A DNA stretch of 64,000 bases from JACQFK01 sp964619955 (GCA_964619955.1 CAZUJF010000027.1:1-64000), one strand, 5' to 3'. Numbered from the stretch's first letter, positions 27,213-35,697 are shown. The notes: generated by a model not told the origin, from the sequence alone. Translations and numbers: made by a program.

Positions 27213-27290
27213 ACTTTCAATAATACTATCTGATTGCATTATGTACTTGCAAATGGTTTTACACCCACGGAAAGACGCGGAACGCTCCCG

Positions 27291-27359
27291 TTCGTGACCG
27301 ACCGGGAGGGCATCGCGCAACACCTGCTGCGCGGTGGCGATGATCCCGAGAATGCCCCG
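27291..27359 (+). pseudogene. Remnant of an OppA-type N-lobe coding sequence
   Basis: Bases from 27291 align closely with 25921 onward, inside the second permuted binding protein. The encoded pieces are DREGIAQHLLRGG here and DREGIAIHLLRGG there. There is no start codon or complete domain. It looks like the surviving end of a third binding-protein gene, or a copy made when the DUF4143 ATPase gene was inserted. Confidence 0.7.
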
Positions 27360-28838
27360 TTACTTCACCCGCAGCCGGCGCAGCGCGACGTGGCCGAAGG
27401 GGTTCGCCTGAACACCCGTTAGGCCCGGGGCAACGGCGAAACTTTCCCAAGCGCCGCTGAGCGGAACGAGCAGTCCCGTCCGGAGCAGATGCTCTTCGGC
27501 CTTAGCGAGCGCCTCCAGGCGGCGCGCGCCGTCCAGGCCCGACGCCTCGAGCAACGCGCGGGACGTCGACGCATCCGCGGCCGCCCAGGGATCCAGGAAG
27601 GCTTGGGGATCGTAGTAGTCCCCGCCCCAGCCCGCGAGCGCCGCCGCGAAATCCCCCGCCGCCAGCGCCCGCGCGTACGCAGGAGGCTTCATCACGACCG
27701 CCTTCACCTTCAGTCCCAGACCCTTCCCGAGCTGAGCCTCCAGCCGGCCCGCCAGCGCCGTGAATCGCGGCGCATCGGGCAGCAACAGCTCCAGAACCGG
27801 CAGCTTCGAAAGATCCAGCCCGCTCTCGCGCAGCAGGGACTCCATCGCGGCGGCGCGATCGAAGGAAATCCCCGCCGCCTCCGGATAACCCGCGAAACTC
27901 GGCGGCACCAGACTCCTCCGCGCCTTCGCGGGAGTTCCCTCAACCAGCGCCGCCCGGTCGATCCCCTGTGCCAGCGCCTTCCGGATCGCCTCGCGATCGA
28001 AGGGCGCCCGGGCGGGATTCAGCCTCAGGAACAGCGTCCCCCAGAGGTCGACGTCGACCCGCCCCGGCAGCGGACCCGCCGGGTCCTCGGGAACCTGCTC
28101 GGCCCCCAGCATCGCGAAGTCCCCCGCGCGATAGCGCTCCAGCGCCACCGCCGGCGTGTGCAGCGCCAGCGAAATCCGGGCCGGCGCCTTCGAGAGCTCC
28201 GGATCCCAGTGCTTGGGATTCCTCCGCAGCGAAAGCTCCGCCAGCGACGATCCGTCGAAGAGATACGGACCGTTCGTCGTGATCTGACCCGCCCGCGTCC
28301 AGTCCCGCCCCTGCGCCGCCAGCGTCGGCGCGTGCAGCGGCACGAAGGGATGGAACGCCAGCAGGTGCGGCAGCCAGGGCGCCCGGACCGCCGCGTCGAC
28401 GACCATGGTGCGCTCGTCCAGGGCCCGGAATCCGAGCTCCGCCGCCTCGGGATCCGGACGCCCCTCGCCGAGGTCCAGCCAGGGCCCGACGCCCCTCAGG
28501 TGCCGGAAGAGTTCCGTGAACGGACCGCCCAAGCGCAGCGCACGGCGCCACGCAAAGACGAAGTCCCCCGCCTTGACCGCCTCCCCGTTCGACCAGCGCG
28601 CCTCGCGCAGATGGAAGGTCCAAGTCCTCCCGTCCGCCGCGGACTCCCAGCGCTCCGCCATGCCCGGCTCGACCGTGACGCCGTCCGGGGCGAGCGTCGT
28701 CAGCCCCTCGAAGAGCGCCCGCACGATCCGCGCCTCCGAGCTGCTCCCCGCCAGCGAGGGATCGATCGTCGACGGCGGCCCCCACGACACCCGCAGCGGC
28801 GCCTCCTGGACAAACAGTAGCGCCAGCATCCAGATCAT
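27360..28838 (-). CDS. OppA-type peptide/muropeptide-binding protein, normal domain order
   Basis: 492 aa with a short Sec signal (MIWMLALLFVQ). The blocks occur in the usual order: VSWGPPSTIDPSLA, LFEGLTTLAP, AERWESAADG and TTNGPYLFDG in the N-lobe; then VPPSFAGYPE, MESLLRESGLDL, WGGDYYDPQAF and VPLSGAWESFAV in the C-lobe. It is the last gene of an operon with murQ, anmK and a GH3-like gene, each overlapping the next by 4 nt. That context suggests uptake or sensing of cell-wall peptides. No permease or ATPase accompanies it, so it may use the OppB/OppC pair nearby. Confidence 0.85.
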   Translation of the reverse strand: MIWMLALLFVQEAPLRVSWGPPSTIDPSLAGSSSEARIVRALFEGLTTLAPDGVTVEPGMAERWESAADGRTWTFHLREARWSNGEAVKAGDFVFAWRRALRLGGPFTELFRHLRGVGPWLDLGEGRPDPEAAELGFRALDERTMVVDAAVRAPWLPHLLAFHPFVPLHAPTLAAQGRDWTRAGQITTNGPYLFDGSSLAELSLRRNPKHWDPELSKAPARISLALHTPAVALERYRAGDFAMLGAEQVPEDPAGPLPGRVDVDLWGTLFLRLNPARAPFDREAIRKALAQGIDRAALVEGTPAKARRSLVPPSFAGYPEAAGISFDRAAAMESLLRESGLDLSKLPVLELLLPDAPRFTALAGRLEAQLGKGLGLKVKAVVMKPPAYARALAAGDFAAALAGWGGDYYDPQAFLDPWAAADASTSRALLEASGLDGARRLEALAKAEEHLLRTGLLVPLSGAWESFAVAPGLTGVQANPFGHVALRRLRVK

Positions 28839-29800
28839 GCCGGCCCCCCGGCGATTCGGCGCGCCGTCGCCTGGTGCGCCGCGCAGCCGACCACGCGCTC
28901 GGCGTTGGCCACATCCGTCGTCCGCTCCGCGAAGAGTCCCAGCCGCTCCTTCGCCACGAGCAGACGACGCAGCGCGCGGTCCAGCACGGACTCCGCCAGA
29001 CGTTTTGCGGCCAGGGCGGCCTCGAGCACATCGATCACCGCCAGCGCATCCTTCGGCTGCAACAGCAGATCCGCCCCGGCGTTGAGCGCCGCCTCCGCGG
29101 CGGCGTCCTCCGGCAGCGACGCCGCGATCAGCCCCCCCATTTTCAGCTCACCTCGAAGCACGCCCTGCAAGACACGGCGGGACATGCAGACGGGGGCGTG
29201 TTCGTCGAAGGCTCGCAGCGTGACGGGACCCACCTGCAGCACGTCCGTCTCCGCCGCCAGCCCGGCAAAAGGGGCGAGCAGCCCAGCGCGCAGTTCCTCC
29301 TCGCCCGCCTCCGAACCCGGCAGCGGCCCCAGCGCCAGCAACACGCGCGCGCGCGACGCGCCCTCCAGCGCCGCGTGCCCCAGCCGGACCGCCGTCGCCG
29401 CGTCCGCCGCAAAGGCGCCCGGGTCCACACCGAGGATGCAGCGCACCCCGAGCGCCTTCGCTTCGAGTGCCGTCTGACGCGCCTTCGAGCCGGCGAATTC
29501 CTCGGATCCCACCGCGGCCGCCGGCGGATAACGCGTCGCTCCCGCGACCTGCGTCCCGGCCCCGTCCGCATAGTCCGCCGCGACCAGCAGCGGCACCCGG
29601 GAAACCTTCTGCGCCCAGTTCACGAACGACGGCAGATCGAAGACCGAGCCCCCGTGGACCACCAGCCCGCCCACGCCCTGCCGCTTCACCCACTCCGTGG
29701 CCACATCGTAGTCCGCGTCGTCGAAGCGGAACGCCGGGACGACCAGCTGCGCGCACTTCTCGCGCGGCGTGAGTTTGCCCATCCACTCGAGCGCGTTCAC
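28835..29800 (-). CDS. Degenerate glycoside hydrolase family 3 (NagZ-like) protein
   Basis: 321 aa TIM-barrel protein resembling NagZ: MGKLTPREKCAQLVVPAF at the start, VPLLVAADYADG, GVRCILGVDPG, and a family-like helical end (KRLAESVLDRALRRLLVAKERLG). Key NagZ features are not seen. The KHFPGHG loop is replaced by LALGPLPGSE, and the nucleophile motif (TDD/SDA) by GLIAASLPED. It may be a catalytically altered or binding-only relative. A GTG start overlaps the anmK stop. In this operon NagZ would normally release anhydro-MurNAc for AnmK, so the missing residues are notable. Confidence 0.7.
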   Translation of the reverse strand: MNALEWMGKLTPREKCAQLVVPAFRFDDADYDVATEWVKRQGVGGLVVHGGSVFDLPSFVNWAQKVSRVPLLVAADYADGAGTQVAGATRYPPAAAVGSEEFAGSKARQTALEAKALGVRCILGVDPGAFAADAATAVRLGHAALEGASRARVLLALGPLPGSEAGEEELRAGLLAPFAGLAAETDVLQVGPVTLRAFDEHAPVCMSRRVLQGVLRGELKMGGLIAASLPEDAAAEAALNAGADLLLQPKDALAVIDVLEAALAAKRLAESVLDRALRRLLVAKERLGLFAERTTDVANAERVVGCAAHQATARRIAGGPA

Positions 29801-30858
29801 CGCGGCCTCCCCGCCGGCACGATCTTGCCGAGCACGGCGGGACGTCCTCCCGTCACCGAGGACAGGTTCCCAGCGCGGCCCGCCAGCGTCTCCGCCGCCA
29901 GCAGCGCGAACGCCGCCGCCTCCTTCGCCATCGGATGGATCCCGTAGACGCTGACCGGGCGCAGCGCGGCGGGCCAGACCAGCGCCTCCAGATCCCGCAT
30001 CAGCGTGCGGTTGTAGACGCCGCCCCCCGAAACGATCACCTCCTGCACGTCGCTCTTCACGAAGCGCGCCAGCGCGCCGGCCACCGTCAGCGCCGTGAAG
30101 CGCGTCAGCGTCGCCACGACGTCCGCCGGAGCCCGCCGCAGCAGCGGTCCGGCGCGCTCAAGGAGGAAGGCCCGGCTCCAGAGCTCGCGGCCCGTCGACT
30201 TCGGCGGCGGCTTCCGCAGCCAGGGATGCTCCAGCCGTTTCAGCAACGCGCCATCGACGCGCCCCTTCGCCGCCACCCGGCCGTCGCGGTCGAAGCCCTT
30301 CCCGAACGCCTCTCGCATCGCGGCGTCGATGAGGCAGTTGCCGGGACCGGTGTCGAAACCGAGCGGCGCCTTCGAGAGCACCGTGACGTTGGCGATGCCG
30401 CCGAGATTGAGCGTGAGCGCGGGACGCACGCCGAAGAGGAAGCGGTCGAAGTGCGGCACGAGCGGCGCCCCCTGCCCCCCCGCCGCGATGTCGGCGGGAC
30501 GGAAGTCCGCGACCGTCGTCACGCCCGTCGCGGCGGCGATCTCCGCGGGCTCGCCGATCTGGAGCGTGTGTCGTCCCGGCTCATGCCAGACCGTCTGGCC
30601 GTGGGAGCCGATGACCGCGACCCGTGCGCGGCCGATGAAGCGGCACGCCACCCGGCCGAAGAAGATCCCCAGGTCCCGGTTCAGCGCGGAGAGCTCCGGC
30701 ACCCGGGCCTCCCCGGCGGCGAGGATCCGTGCGCGCAGCGCCCGGGGATACGGCGTCGTACGGTACGCCAGCAGCTTCAAGCGCCGGCCTTCGATGCGCA
30801 GGCCGGCCGCCGACACGCCGTCCGCGGAGGTCCCCGACATCAGGCCGACGGCGATCAC
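29797..30858 (-). CDS. anmK: Anhydro-N-acetylmuramic acid kinase
   Basis: 353 aa. It phosphorylates and hydrolyses 1,6-anhydro-MurNAc to MurNAc-6-phosphate during peptidoglycan recycling. The start GLMSGTSADGVSAAG is the AnmK ATP-binding signature. IGSHGQTVWHEP, NLGGIANVT and FDTGPGNCLID are all conserved. The GTG start overlaps the murQ stop by 4 nt; longer in-frame starts would lie inside murQ. The product is the substrate of MurQ, so the two adjacent genes catalyse consecutive steps. Confidence 0.94.
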   Translation of the reverse strand: MIAVGLMSGTSADGVSAAGLRIEGRRLKLLAYRTTPYPRALRARILAAGEARVPELSALNRDLGIFFGRVACRFIGRARVAVIGSHGQTVWHEPGRHTLQIGEPAEIAAATGVTTVADFRPADIAAGGQGAPLVPHFDRFLFGVRPALTLNLGGIANVTVLSKAPLGFDTGPGNCLIDAAMREAFGKGFDRDGRVAAKGRVDGALLKRLEHPWLRKPPPKSTGRELWSRAFLLERAGPLLRRAPADVVATLTRFTALTVAGALARFVKSDVQEVIVSGGGVYNRTLMRDLEALVWPAALRPVSVYGIHPMAKEAAAFALLAAETLAGRAGNLSSVTGGRPAVLGKIVPAGRPR

Positions 30859-31751
30859 CCGAGCAGCTTCCTCAGCTGCCCGCCCGCGCGCGCGAGCAGG
30901 CGCTCCGCCTCCGTGCGGCCCACGCCGCGACGCAGCATCACGACCGCCGTCTTCGCCCTCCCCCCGGCGGACTTCAGCGCACGGGCCGCGTCGGCCTCGG
31001 AGGCCCCCGCGAGCTCCCCGACGATGCGCCGGGCGCGCGCGACGAGTTTGTCCGAGCGCGTCTGCAGGTCGACCATGAGGTTCCCGTAGACCTTGCCGAG
31101 CCGGATCATGCTCGCGACCGTGATCGTGTTGAGCACCAGCTTCGTGGCCGTGCCGGCCTTCAAACGCGTCGATCCGGCGACCACTTCCGGCCCCGGCAGC
31201 GGCGCGACCAGGACGTCCGCCGACCCGGAAGGCACGCCCTTGCGGTTGCACGCGACGAGGATCCGCCCCGCCCCGCGGCGCTTCGCCTCCGCCAGCGCGC
31301 CGTGCACGAACGGCGTAATCCCGCTCGCCGTGATCCCGATGACGACGTCGCCGCGGCGCAGCTTTCGCACCCGAAGCTGCCGGGCCCCGTCGCGGGCGTC
31401 GTCCTCGGCGCCCTCCTTCGAGGCCCACACGCACTCGGGCCCGCCGGCCATGACGGCCTGCGCGAGTCCCGGGGCCGTGTCGAACGTCGGCGGCAGCTCC
31501 GCGGCCTCGAGCACGCCGAGACGTCCGCTCGTGCCCGCCCCGACGAAAAACATCCGCCCGCCCTTGGACAGCCGCGCGACCACGAGATCCACCGCGCGCA
31601 CGAGGGCGGCGCGCTCGCGGGCCACGGCCCGCGCGACGCCGGCGTCCTCCCGGAGAATGGCCCCCACGACGCCCGCCGTGCCGAGCGCGTCGATGCGCCG
31701 CGTGCGGGGGTTGCGCTGCTCCGTGCTCAGGCGCCCGAACGGACGGCTCAC
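30855..31751 (-). CDS. murQ: N-acetylmuramic acid 6-phosphate etherase
   Basis: 298 aa SIS-domain lyase that cleaves the lactyl ether of MurNAc-6-P to GlcNAc-6-P and lactate. LSTEQRNPRTRRID opens the protein as in E. coli MurQ. FFVGAGTSGRLGVLEAAELPPTF holds the sugar-binding loop and active-site Glu (shown as two pieces of the same segment, residues about 60-82). A C-terminal UBA-like helical segment follows. The GTG start overlaps the aminotransferase stop by 4 nt. Confidence 0.94.
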   Translation of the reverse strand: MSRPFGRLSTEQRNPRTRRIDALGTAGVVGAILREDAGVARAVARERAALVRAVDLVVARLSKGGRMFFVGAGTSGRLGVLEAAELPPTFDTAPGLAQAVMAGGPECVWASKEGAEDDARDGARQLRVRKLRRGDVVIGITASGITPFVHGALAEAKRRGAGRILVACNRKGVPSGSADVLVAPLPGPEVVAGSTRLKAGTATKLVLNTITVASMIRLGKVYGNLMVDLQTRSDKLVARARRIVGELAGASEADAARALKSAGGRAKTAVVMLRRGVGRTEAERLLARAGGQLRKLLG

Positions 31752-32920
31752 CGCGCCCTCCGGGGCAGCGCGCGCAAGCGTTTCGCGGCCTCCCTCAGCG
31801 TCGCGAGCTTCTTGCAGAACGCGAAGCGCACGAGGTGCGAGCCGTCGCGGCGATCCCGGAAGAACGAGCTGCCCGGCACCGTCGCGACGCCGCCCGTCTC
31901 CACCAGCCACTGCGCGAACGCGGTGTCGTCCTGGAACCCGAAGCCCGAAATGTCGCACATGACGTAGTAGGCCCCGGCCGGACGGCCGAGCGGACGGAAT
32001 CCCGTCTCCTCGAGCACGGGATACAAGAGCTCCCGCCGTTCGAGATATTCGCCCGACAGGGACTCAAACAGTCCTTCCGGCCGGTCCATCAGCTCCGCCG
32101 CCGCCACCTGCAGCGGGTGCGGGGCGCCGACCGTGGTGAAGTCGTGCATCTTCCGGATCGCCGTCGCGATCTTCTCCGGGGCGATCGAGTACCCGAGGCG
32201 CCAGCCGGTGACGCAAAACGTCTTGGAGAGCGAGGTCACCGTGATCGTCCGCTGCGCCATGCCGTCGAGGGAGGCCATCGCGACATGTTCGCCCTCGTAG
32301 AGGATGTGCTCGTAGACTTCGTCCGTCACCGCGAGCGCGTTCCATTTCCGGCAGAGCCGCGCGATGCTCCCCAGCTCCCGGCGCGAGAACACCTTCCCCG
32401 TCGGGTTGTGCGGCGTGTTCACGATCACCGCCTTCGTGCGGCGGTTGAACGCGGCGGCGAGTTTTTGCTCGTCGAAGGTCCACGTCGGCGCGTGCAGGCG
32501 GACAAACCGCGGCTTCGCCCCCGTGATCAGGACGTCCGGTCCGTAGTTCTCGTAGAACGGCTCGAAGATCACGACCTCGTCGCCGGGGTTGATCACCGCG
32601 GCGAGGGCGGTCAGCATCCCCTCGGTCGCCCCGCAGGTGACGGTGATGTTCTTTTCGGGGTCGGCCTTCATCCCGTAGTGCCGTGACACTTTGCGCGAGA
32701 TCGCGTCGCGCAGCGGCTTCGCCCCCCAGGTGATCGCGTACTGGTTCACGTCCCCGCGGATCGCGCGGCAGGCCGCGTCCTTGATCGCCTTCGGGGCGGG
32801 GAAATCGGGGAAACCCTGGGAGAGGTTGACCGCCCCGTGGCGCAGCGCGAGGCGCGTCATTTCGCGGATGACGCTCTCGGAGAAGAGGCCGGTTTTCCGG
32901 TTGATCAGGTCCCGCAGCAT
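31748..32920 (-). CDS. Class I/II PLP-dependent aminotransferase
   Basis: 390 aa from MLRDLINRKTGLF; an upstream TTG is less likely. Fold-type I features: VNLSQGFPDFPAP, NTPHNPTGKVF, DEVYEHILYEG, and the PLP lysine in SLSKTFCVTGWRLGY. The closest described relatives are methionine/glutamine-type transaminases (YbdL, kynurenine aminotransferase group). It is the first gene of the muropeptide-recycling operon. A role in processing amino acids released from wall peptides would fit but is not shown. Confidence 0.85.
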   Translation of the reverse strand: MLRDLINRKTGLFSESVIREMTRLALRHGAVNLSQGFPDFPAPKAIKDAACRAIRGDVNQYAITWGAKPLRDAISRKVSRHYGMKADPEKNITVTCGATEGMLTALAAVINPGDEVVIFEPFYENYGPDVLITGAKPRFVRLHAPTWTFDEQKLAAAFNRRTKAVIVNTPHNPTGKVFSRRELGSIARLCRKWNALAVTDEVYEHILYEGEHVAMASLDGMAQRTITVTSLSKTFCVTGWRLGYSIAPEKIATAIRKMHDFTTVGAPHPLQVAAAELMDRPEGLFESLSGEYLERRELLYPVLEETGFRPLGRPAGAYYVMCDISGFGFQDDTAFAQWLVETGGVATVPGSSFFRDRRDGSHLVRFAFCKKLATLREAAKRLRALPRRAR

Positions 32921-32956
32921 CCCTGCGAGCGTATCCGTCGCGCGCCCGCGCGGCAA

Positions 32957-33667
32957 CTACTTGCGGAGCTCCTCGAAGACCTCTTCCGGCGCGGGGCGGA
33001 TGCGGATGTTGCCGGCGGTGCGGATCCAGCGGATCTTGCGGTCCTTGTCGATGAGGATCGTCGCGGGGCGCGGAACGTCCATGGACGCCAGGCCCTTCTC
33101 GTGGAAGAGCCCGTACTTCTTCGACACCTCGAGCCCCTCGTCCGAAAGGACCGGGAACGGCAGACCCAGCCCCTTCCCCTGCGCAGGCGTCTGGGGGCCG
33201 ACGGCGACCACGCTGACGCGCGAGGCCTTGAAATCGTCCATCCGCTTCGCGAGCTCGCCGAGCTCGGCCCTGCAGATGATTCAGTAGTGCCCGCGGAAGA
33301 AGAGCAGCAGCACCCGCCCCTGGTCGCTGAGGTCGGAGAGGCGCACGTCCTTCCCGTCCGCGTCCTTCAGCATGAAGTTCGGCGCGAAATCGCCGACCGC
33401 GACCGCGGGGCTCCCCTCCAGCCTTCCGACGAGGCCCCGCACCGCGGCATACCCGCCCGCGCCCAGCACGAACACGATCCAGGCGACCGCCCGCAGCCTG
33501 TTCCGCCCCTCCACGCCCTTCGCCGCGATGAGCAGCAGCAGCGGCACGATGAAAAACGTCAGCGGCAGCCAGGTGTTGCGGAAGAGCGGCACCCCGAGGA
33601 GGAGCATGTCCGCGACCCACGCGCCGAGCGTGGCCAGGATCGCCAGGACGAGCGCCGCAGGCTTCAC
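32957..33667 (-). CDS. Membrane-anchored redoxin (peroxiredoxin-like) selenoprotein
   Basis: 236 aa when the in-frame TGA at 33281-33283 is read as selenocysteine (residue 129). Three N-terminal membrane spans (about 5-22, 34-48, 61-78) precede an AhpC/TSA-type thioredoxin fold (about 88-236). The active site reads FFRGHY-Sec-IIC, that is UxxC in place of the CxxC of cysteine homologues; PRPATILIDKDRKIRWI is the usual later strand. The reading frame continues without a gap for 107 codons after the TGA. The GTG start overlaps the upstream stop by 4 nt. A split pseudogene is the alternative. Confidence 0.85.
33250..33266 (-). promoter_or_regulatory. bSECIS-like hairpin after the UGA codon
   Basis: On the minus strand CGAGCTC-GGC-GAGCTCG folds into a perfect 7-bp stem with a GGC triloop. 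Fourteen nt separate UGA from the stem, and the first loop G is 22 nt after the codon. Bacterial SECIS elements place an apical loop with a guanine in its first positions about 16-37 nt after UGA, so position and shape agree. Confidence 0.65.
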
Positions 33668-34224
33668 GACTTCACGAAGCGGAAAAAGTCGATGTCGCCG
33701 ATGCTCTTCGACTCCCCTTCCTTGTCCATCACGCAGCGCATGACGTAGCGCCCGGCGCGGAGCTTGAGCCCGGGCTTCGCGAGCGGCTTCATGAACTGCC
33801 AGCCGCCCGTGTCGGGGATCTCGACCGGACCGCTCACGTCGAGTCCGTCGAACTCCAGGTGGAAGATGCCGCCCTTCCTGGCCGAGGCCACGCGGGTCTC
33901 GAGCAGATAGGTCCCGCTCTCCTTCACCTCGACCGTGTAGGCGACCCATTCGCCCGCGCGCGTCCAGCCGATGTTGTAGCGGTTGCTGGCGTCGGCGCGG
34001 GGCTCGATGTCGACCCCCGTCTCGCGATACGGCGCCCCCTGGTTCTTCGGCTCGAGATCGTGGTAGGCGAAGCCCTCGCCGCCCTCGTCGAAATCCTCCG
34101 TCTCGATCGTGCCCGGGATGGCGTGGATGCGGCCCTGGAAGGGGCGGCCGGGCCCCGGCCAAAGCTCCTGCGCCGGGCAGCCGGCGAGCGCCAGGAAGAG
34201 GACGGCGGAGGCGGCTCGTCTCAT
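33664..34224 (-). CDS. CBM6/CBM35-like lipoprotein
   Basis: 186 aa. Lipobox LALAGC gives a lipid anchor at Cys16. The remainder is a beta-sandwich of carbohydrate-binding module 6/35 type: TIETEDFDEGGEGFAYHD, a WTRAGEWVAYTVEV segment and a final DIDFFRF are characteristic. It probably binds polysaccharide outside the cell; no catalytic domain is attached. It lies 8 nt after dnaB and overlaps the selenoprotein start by 4 nt. Confidence 0.78.
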   Translation of the reverse strand: MRRAASAVLFLALAGCPAQELWPGPGRPFQGRIHAIPGTIETEDFDEGGEGFAYHDLEPKNQGAPYRETGVDIEPRADASNRYNIGWTRAGEWVAYTVEVKESGTYLLETRVASARKGGIFHLEFDGLDVSGPVEIPDTGGWQFMKPLAKPGLKLRAGRYVMRCVMDKEGESKSIGDIDFFRFVKS

Positions 34225-34232
34225 GAACGCTC

Positions 34233-35618
34233 CTATTCGGACGGCCGGGCGGACAGGTTCTCGAACCGCGTGTACTGCTTGAGGAAGGCCATCTCCATGT
34301 TGCCCACGGGGCCCGTGCGGTTCTTGAGCAGGAGGACCTCGGCGACGCCCTTCTTCTCGGTGTCGGGCTTGTAGTACTCCTCGCGGTAGAGCGCCATGAC
34401 GGCGTCGGCGTCCTGCTCGATGGCGCCCGATTCGCGGAGGTCGGAGAGCATCGGACGGCGCTCCTCGCGCCCCTCGGCGCCGCGGTTGAGCTGGGCGAGC
34501 GCGATGACGGGCACGTTGAGCTCCTTCGCCACCGCCTTCAGGTTGGAGGAGATCATCGCGATCTCGAGCTGGCGGGACTCCGGCGCCTTCGAGCCCTGGC
34601 GCGCGTTCATCTTCTGCAGGTAGTCGACCACGATGAGCTCGATCCCCTCGCGCGCCTTCATGCGGCGCGAGCGCGTCCGCACCTCGAGGGCCGAGAGGTC
34701 GGCCGAGTCGTCGATGAAGAGCTTCGAGTCGTTGAAGAGCCCCGCGGCCTGCAGCAGCCGCGCGAAGTCCTCCTCCGAGACCCGACCGGTGCGCAGCAGG
34801 CTGGAGTCCACGCGCGCGTGGGAGCAGAGCATCGACTGCGCGATCTGCTGGGACGCCATTTCGAGCGAGAAGAGCAGCACCGGCTTCTGCTCCCGCAGGG
34901 CCACGTGCTCCGCGATGTTGAGCGCGAAGCTCGTCTTGCCCATCGAGGGGCGGCCCGCCACGATGTAGAGCTGGCCGGGCTGCAGGCCGGAGATCTTGTC
35001 GTCCAGCTCGAAGAAGCCCGTCGAGAGCCCGAGCAGGCGGCTCTTGCGGTCGTGGATGTCCTGGATCTGCTGGAAGGTCTCGTGGAGGATCTCGGACATC
35101 GTGCGCACCGCCGTCTTCTCGCCCTTGCCGAGGGCGATGAAGAGGGCCTTCTCCGCCTCGTCCCGGACGGCGTCGACGTCCTCGGTCACCCGCGTGGCGG
35201 TGTGGATGATCTTCTGGCACGTCTCGATGATCGTGCGCAGCATGTACTTCTCGTGGATGACCCGCGCGTACTCCGGCGCGTTCTCCACGTTGGGCACGCC
35301 GTCGACGAGCAGCGCCAGGTACTCGGCGCCGCCCACCTGGTCGAGCTTCCGGTCCTTGGCGAGCTCGTCCCGGAGGACGACGAGGTCGATGGGCTTGCGC
35401 TCGAGGTGCAGCTTCAGCACCGTCTCGAAGAGGGTGCGGTGCGCGGCGAAGGCGAAGTAGTCGGGATTCTGGACGACGTCGACCACGTCGCCGATGACGT
35501 TGTTGTCGAAGATCATGGCCCCGAGCAGGGCCATCTCGGACTCGCGGCTGTGGGGCAGCGAGGTGTCCCGCAGGACGTCGGCGGGGGCGACCGGATTGCG
35601 GGCGGCGGACGTCGACAT
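34233..35618 (-). CDS. dnaB: Replicative DNA helicase DnaB
   Basis: 461 aa. The N-terminal helical domain (about 20-125, LPHSRESEMALLGAM) is followed by the RecA-like motor with Walker A GRPSMGKTS (near residue 226), LLFSLEM, IVVDYLQKM as Walker B, and LSDLRESGAIEQDAD with the arginine-finger region. It unwinds DNA at the replication fork. MSTSAARN was taken as the start because longer versions read into the GC hairpin upstream. It follows rplI as in many bacteria. Confidence 0.95.
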   Translation of the reverse strand: MSTSAARNPVAPADVLRDTSLPHSRESEMALLGAMIFDNNVIGDVVDVVQNPDYFAFAAHRTLFETVLKLHLERKPIDLVVLRDELAKDRKLDQVGGAEYLALLVDGVPNVENAPEYARVIHEKYMLRTIIETCQKIIHTATRVTEDVDAVRDEAEKALFIALGKGEKTAVRTMSEILHETFQQIQDIHDRKSRLLGLSTGFFELDDKISGLQPGQLYIVAGRPSMGKTSFALNIAEHVALREQKPVLLFSLEMASQQIAQSMLCSHARVDSSLLRTGRVSEEDFARLLQAAGLFNDSKLFIDDSADLSALEVRTRSRRMKAREGIELIVVDYLQKMNARQGSKAPESRQLEIAMISSNLKAVAKELNVPVIALAQLNRGAEGREERRPMLSDLRESGAIEQDADAVMALYREEYYKPDTEKKGVAEVLLLKNRTGPVGNMEMAFLKQYTRFENLSARPSE

Positions 35619-35642
35619 CAGTTCCCCCCGGACCTCAGGGCT

Positions 35643-35684
35643 CGCGGCGCCCGGGGCCCCCTGCGCGGGGGCCCCGGCGCCGCG
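35643..35684 (-). other. Very strong GC hairpin between rplI and dnaB
   Basis: An 18-bp GC stem with a single bulged C and a five-base loop (35662-35666). No T-run follows on the minus strand, so it is not a standard intrinsic terminator. It could be an RNA processing or attenuation element separating ribosomal protein genes from dnaB. Confidence 0.55.
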
Positions 35685-35697
35685 GATGAATATTAGC

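Noticed and set aside
33256..33268. An alternative short hairpin formed by GCCGAGCTCGGC after the UGA codon.
   Set aside because: Only 4 bp with a 4-base loop; the 7-bp stem with the GGC loop is longer and better placed.
33239..33283. The redoxin read as two separate genes, with a restart at the ATG at 33241.
   Set aside because: The frame is unbroken apart from TGA at the active-site position, and a bSECIS-like hairpin follows. A free C-terminal piece without the active site would have no function, and no ribosome binding site precedes that ATG.
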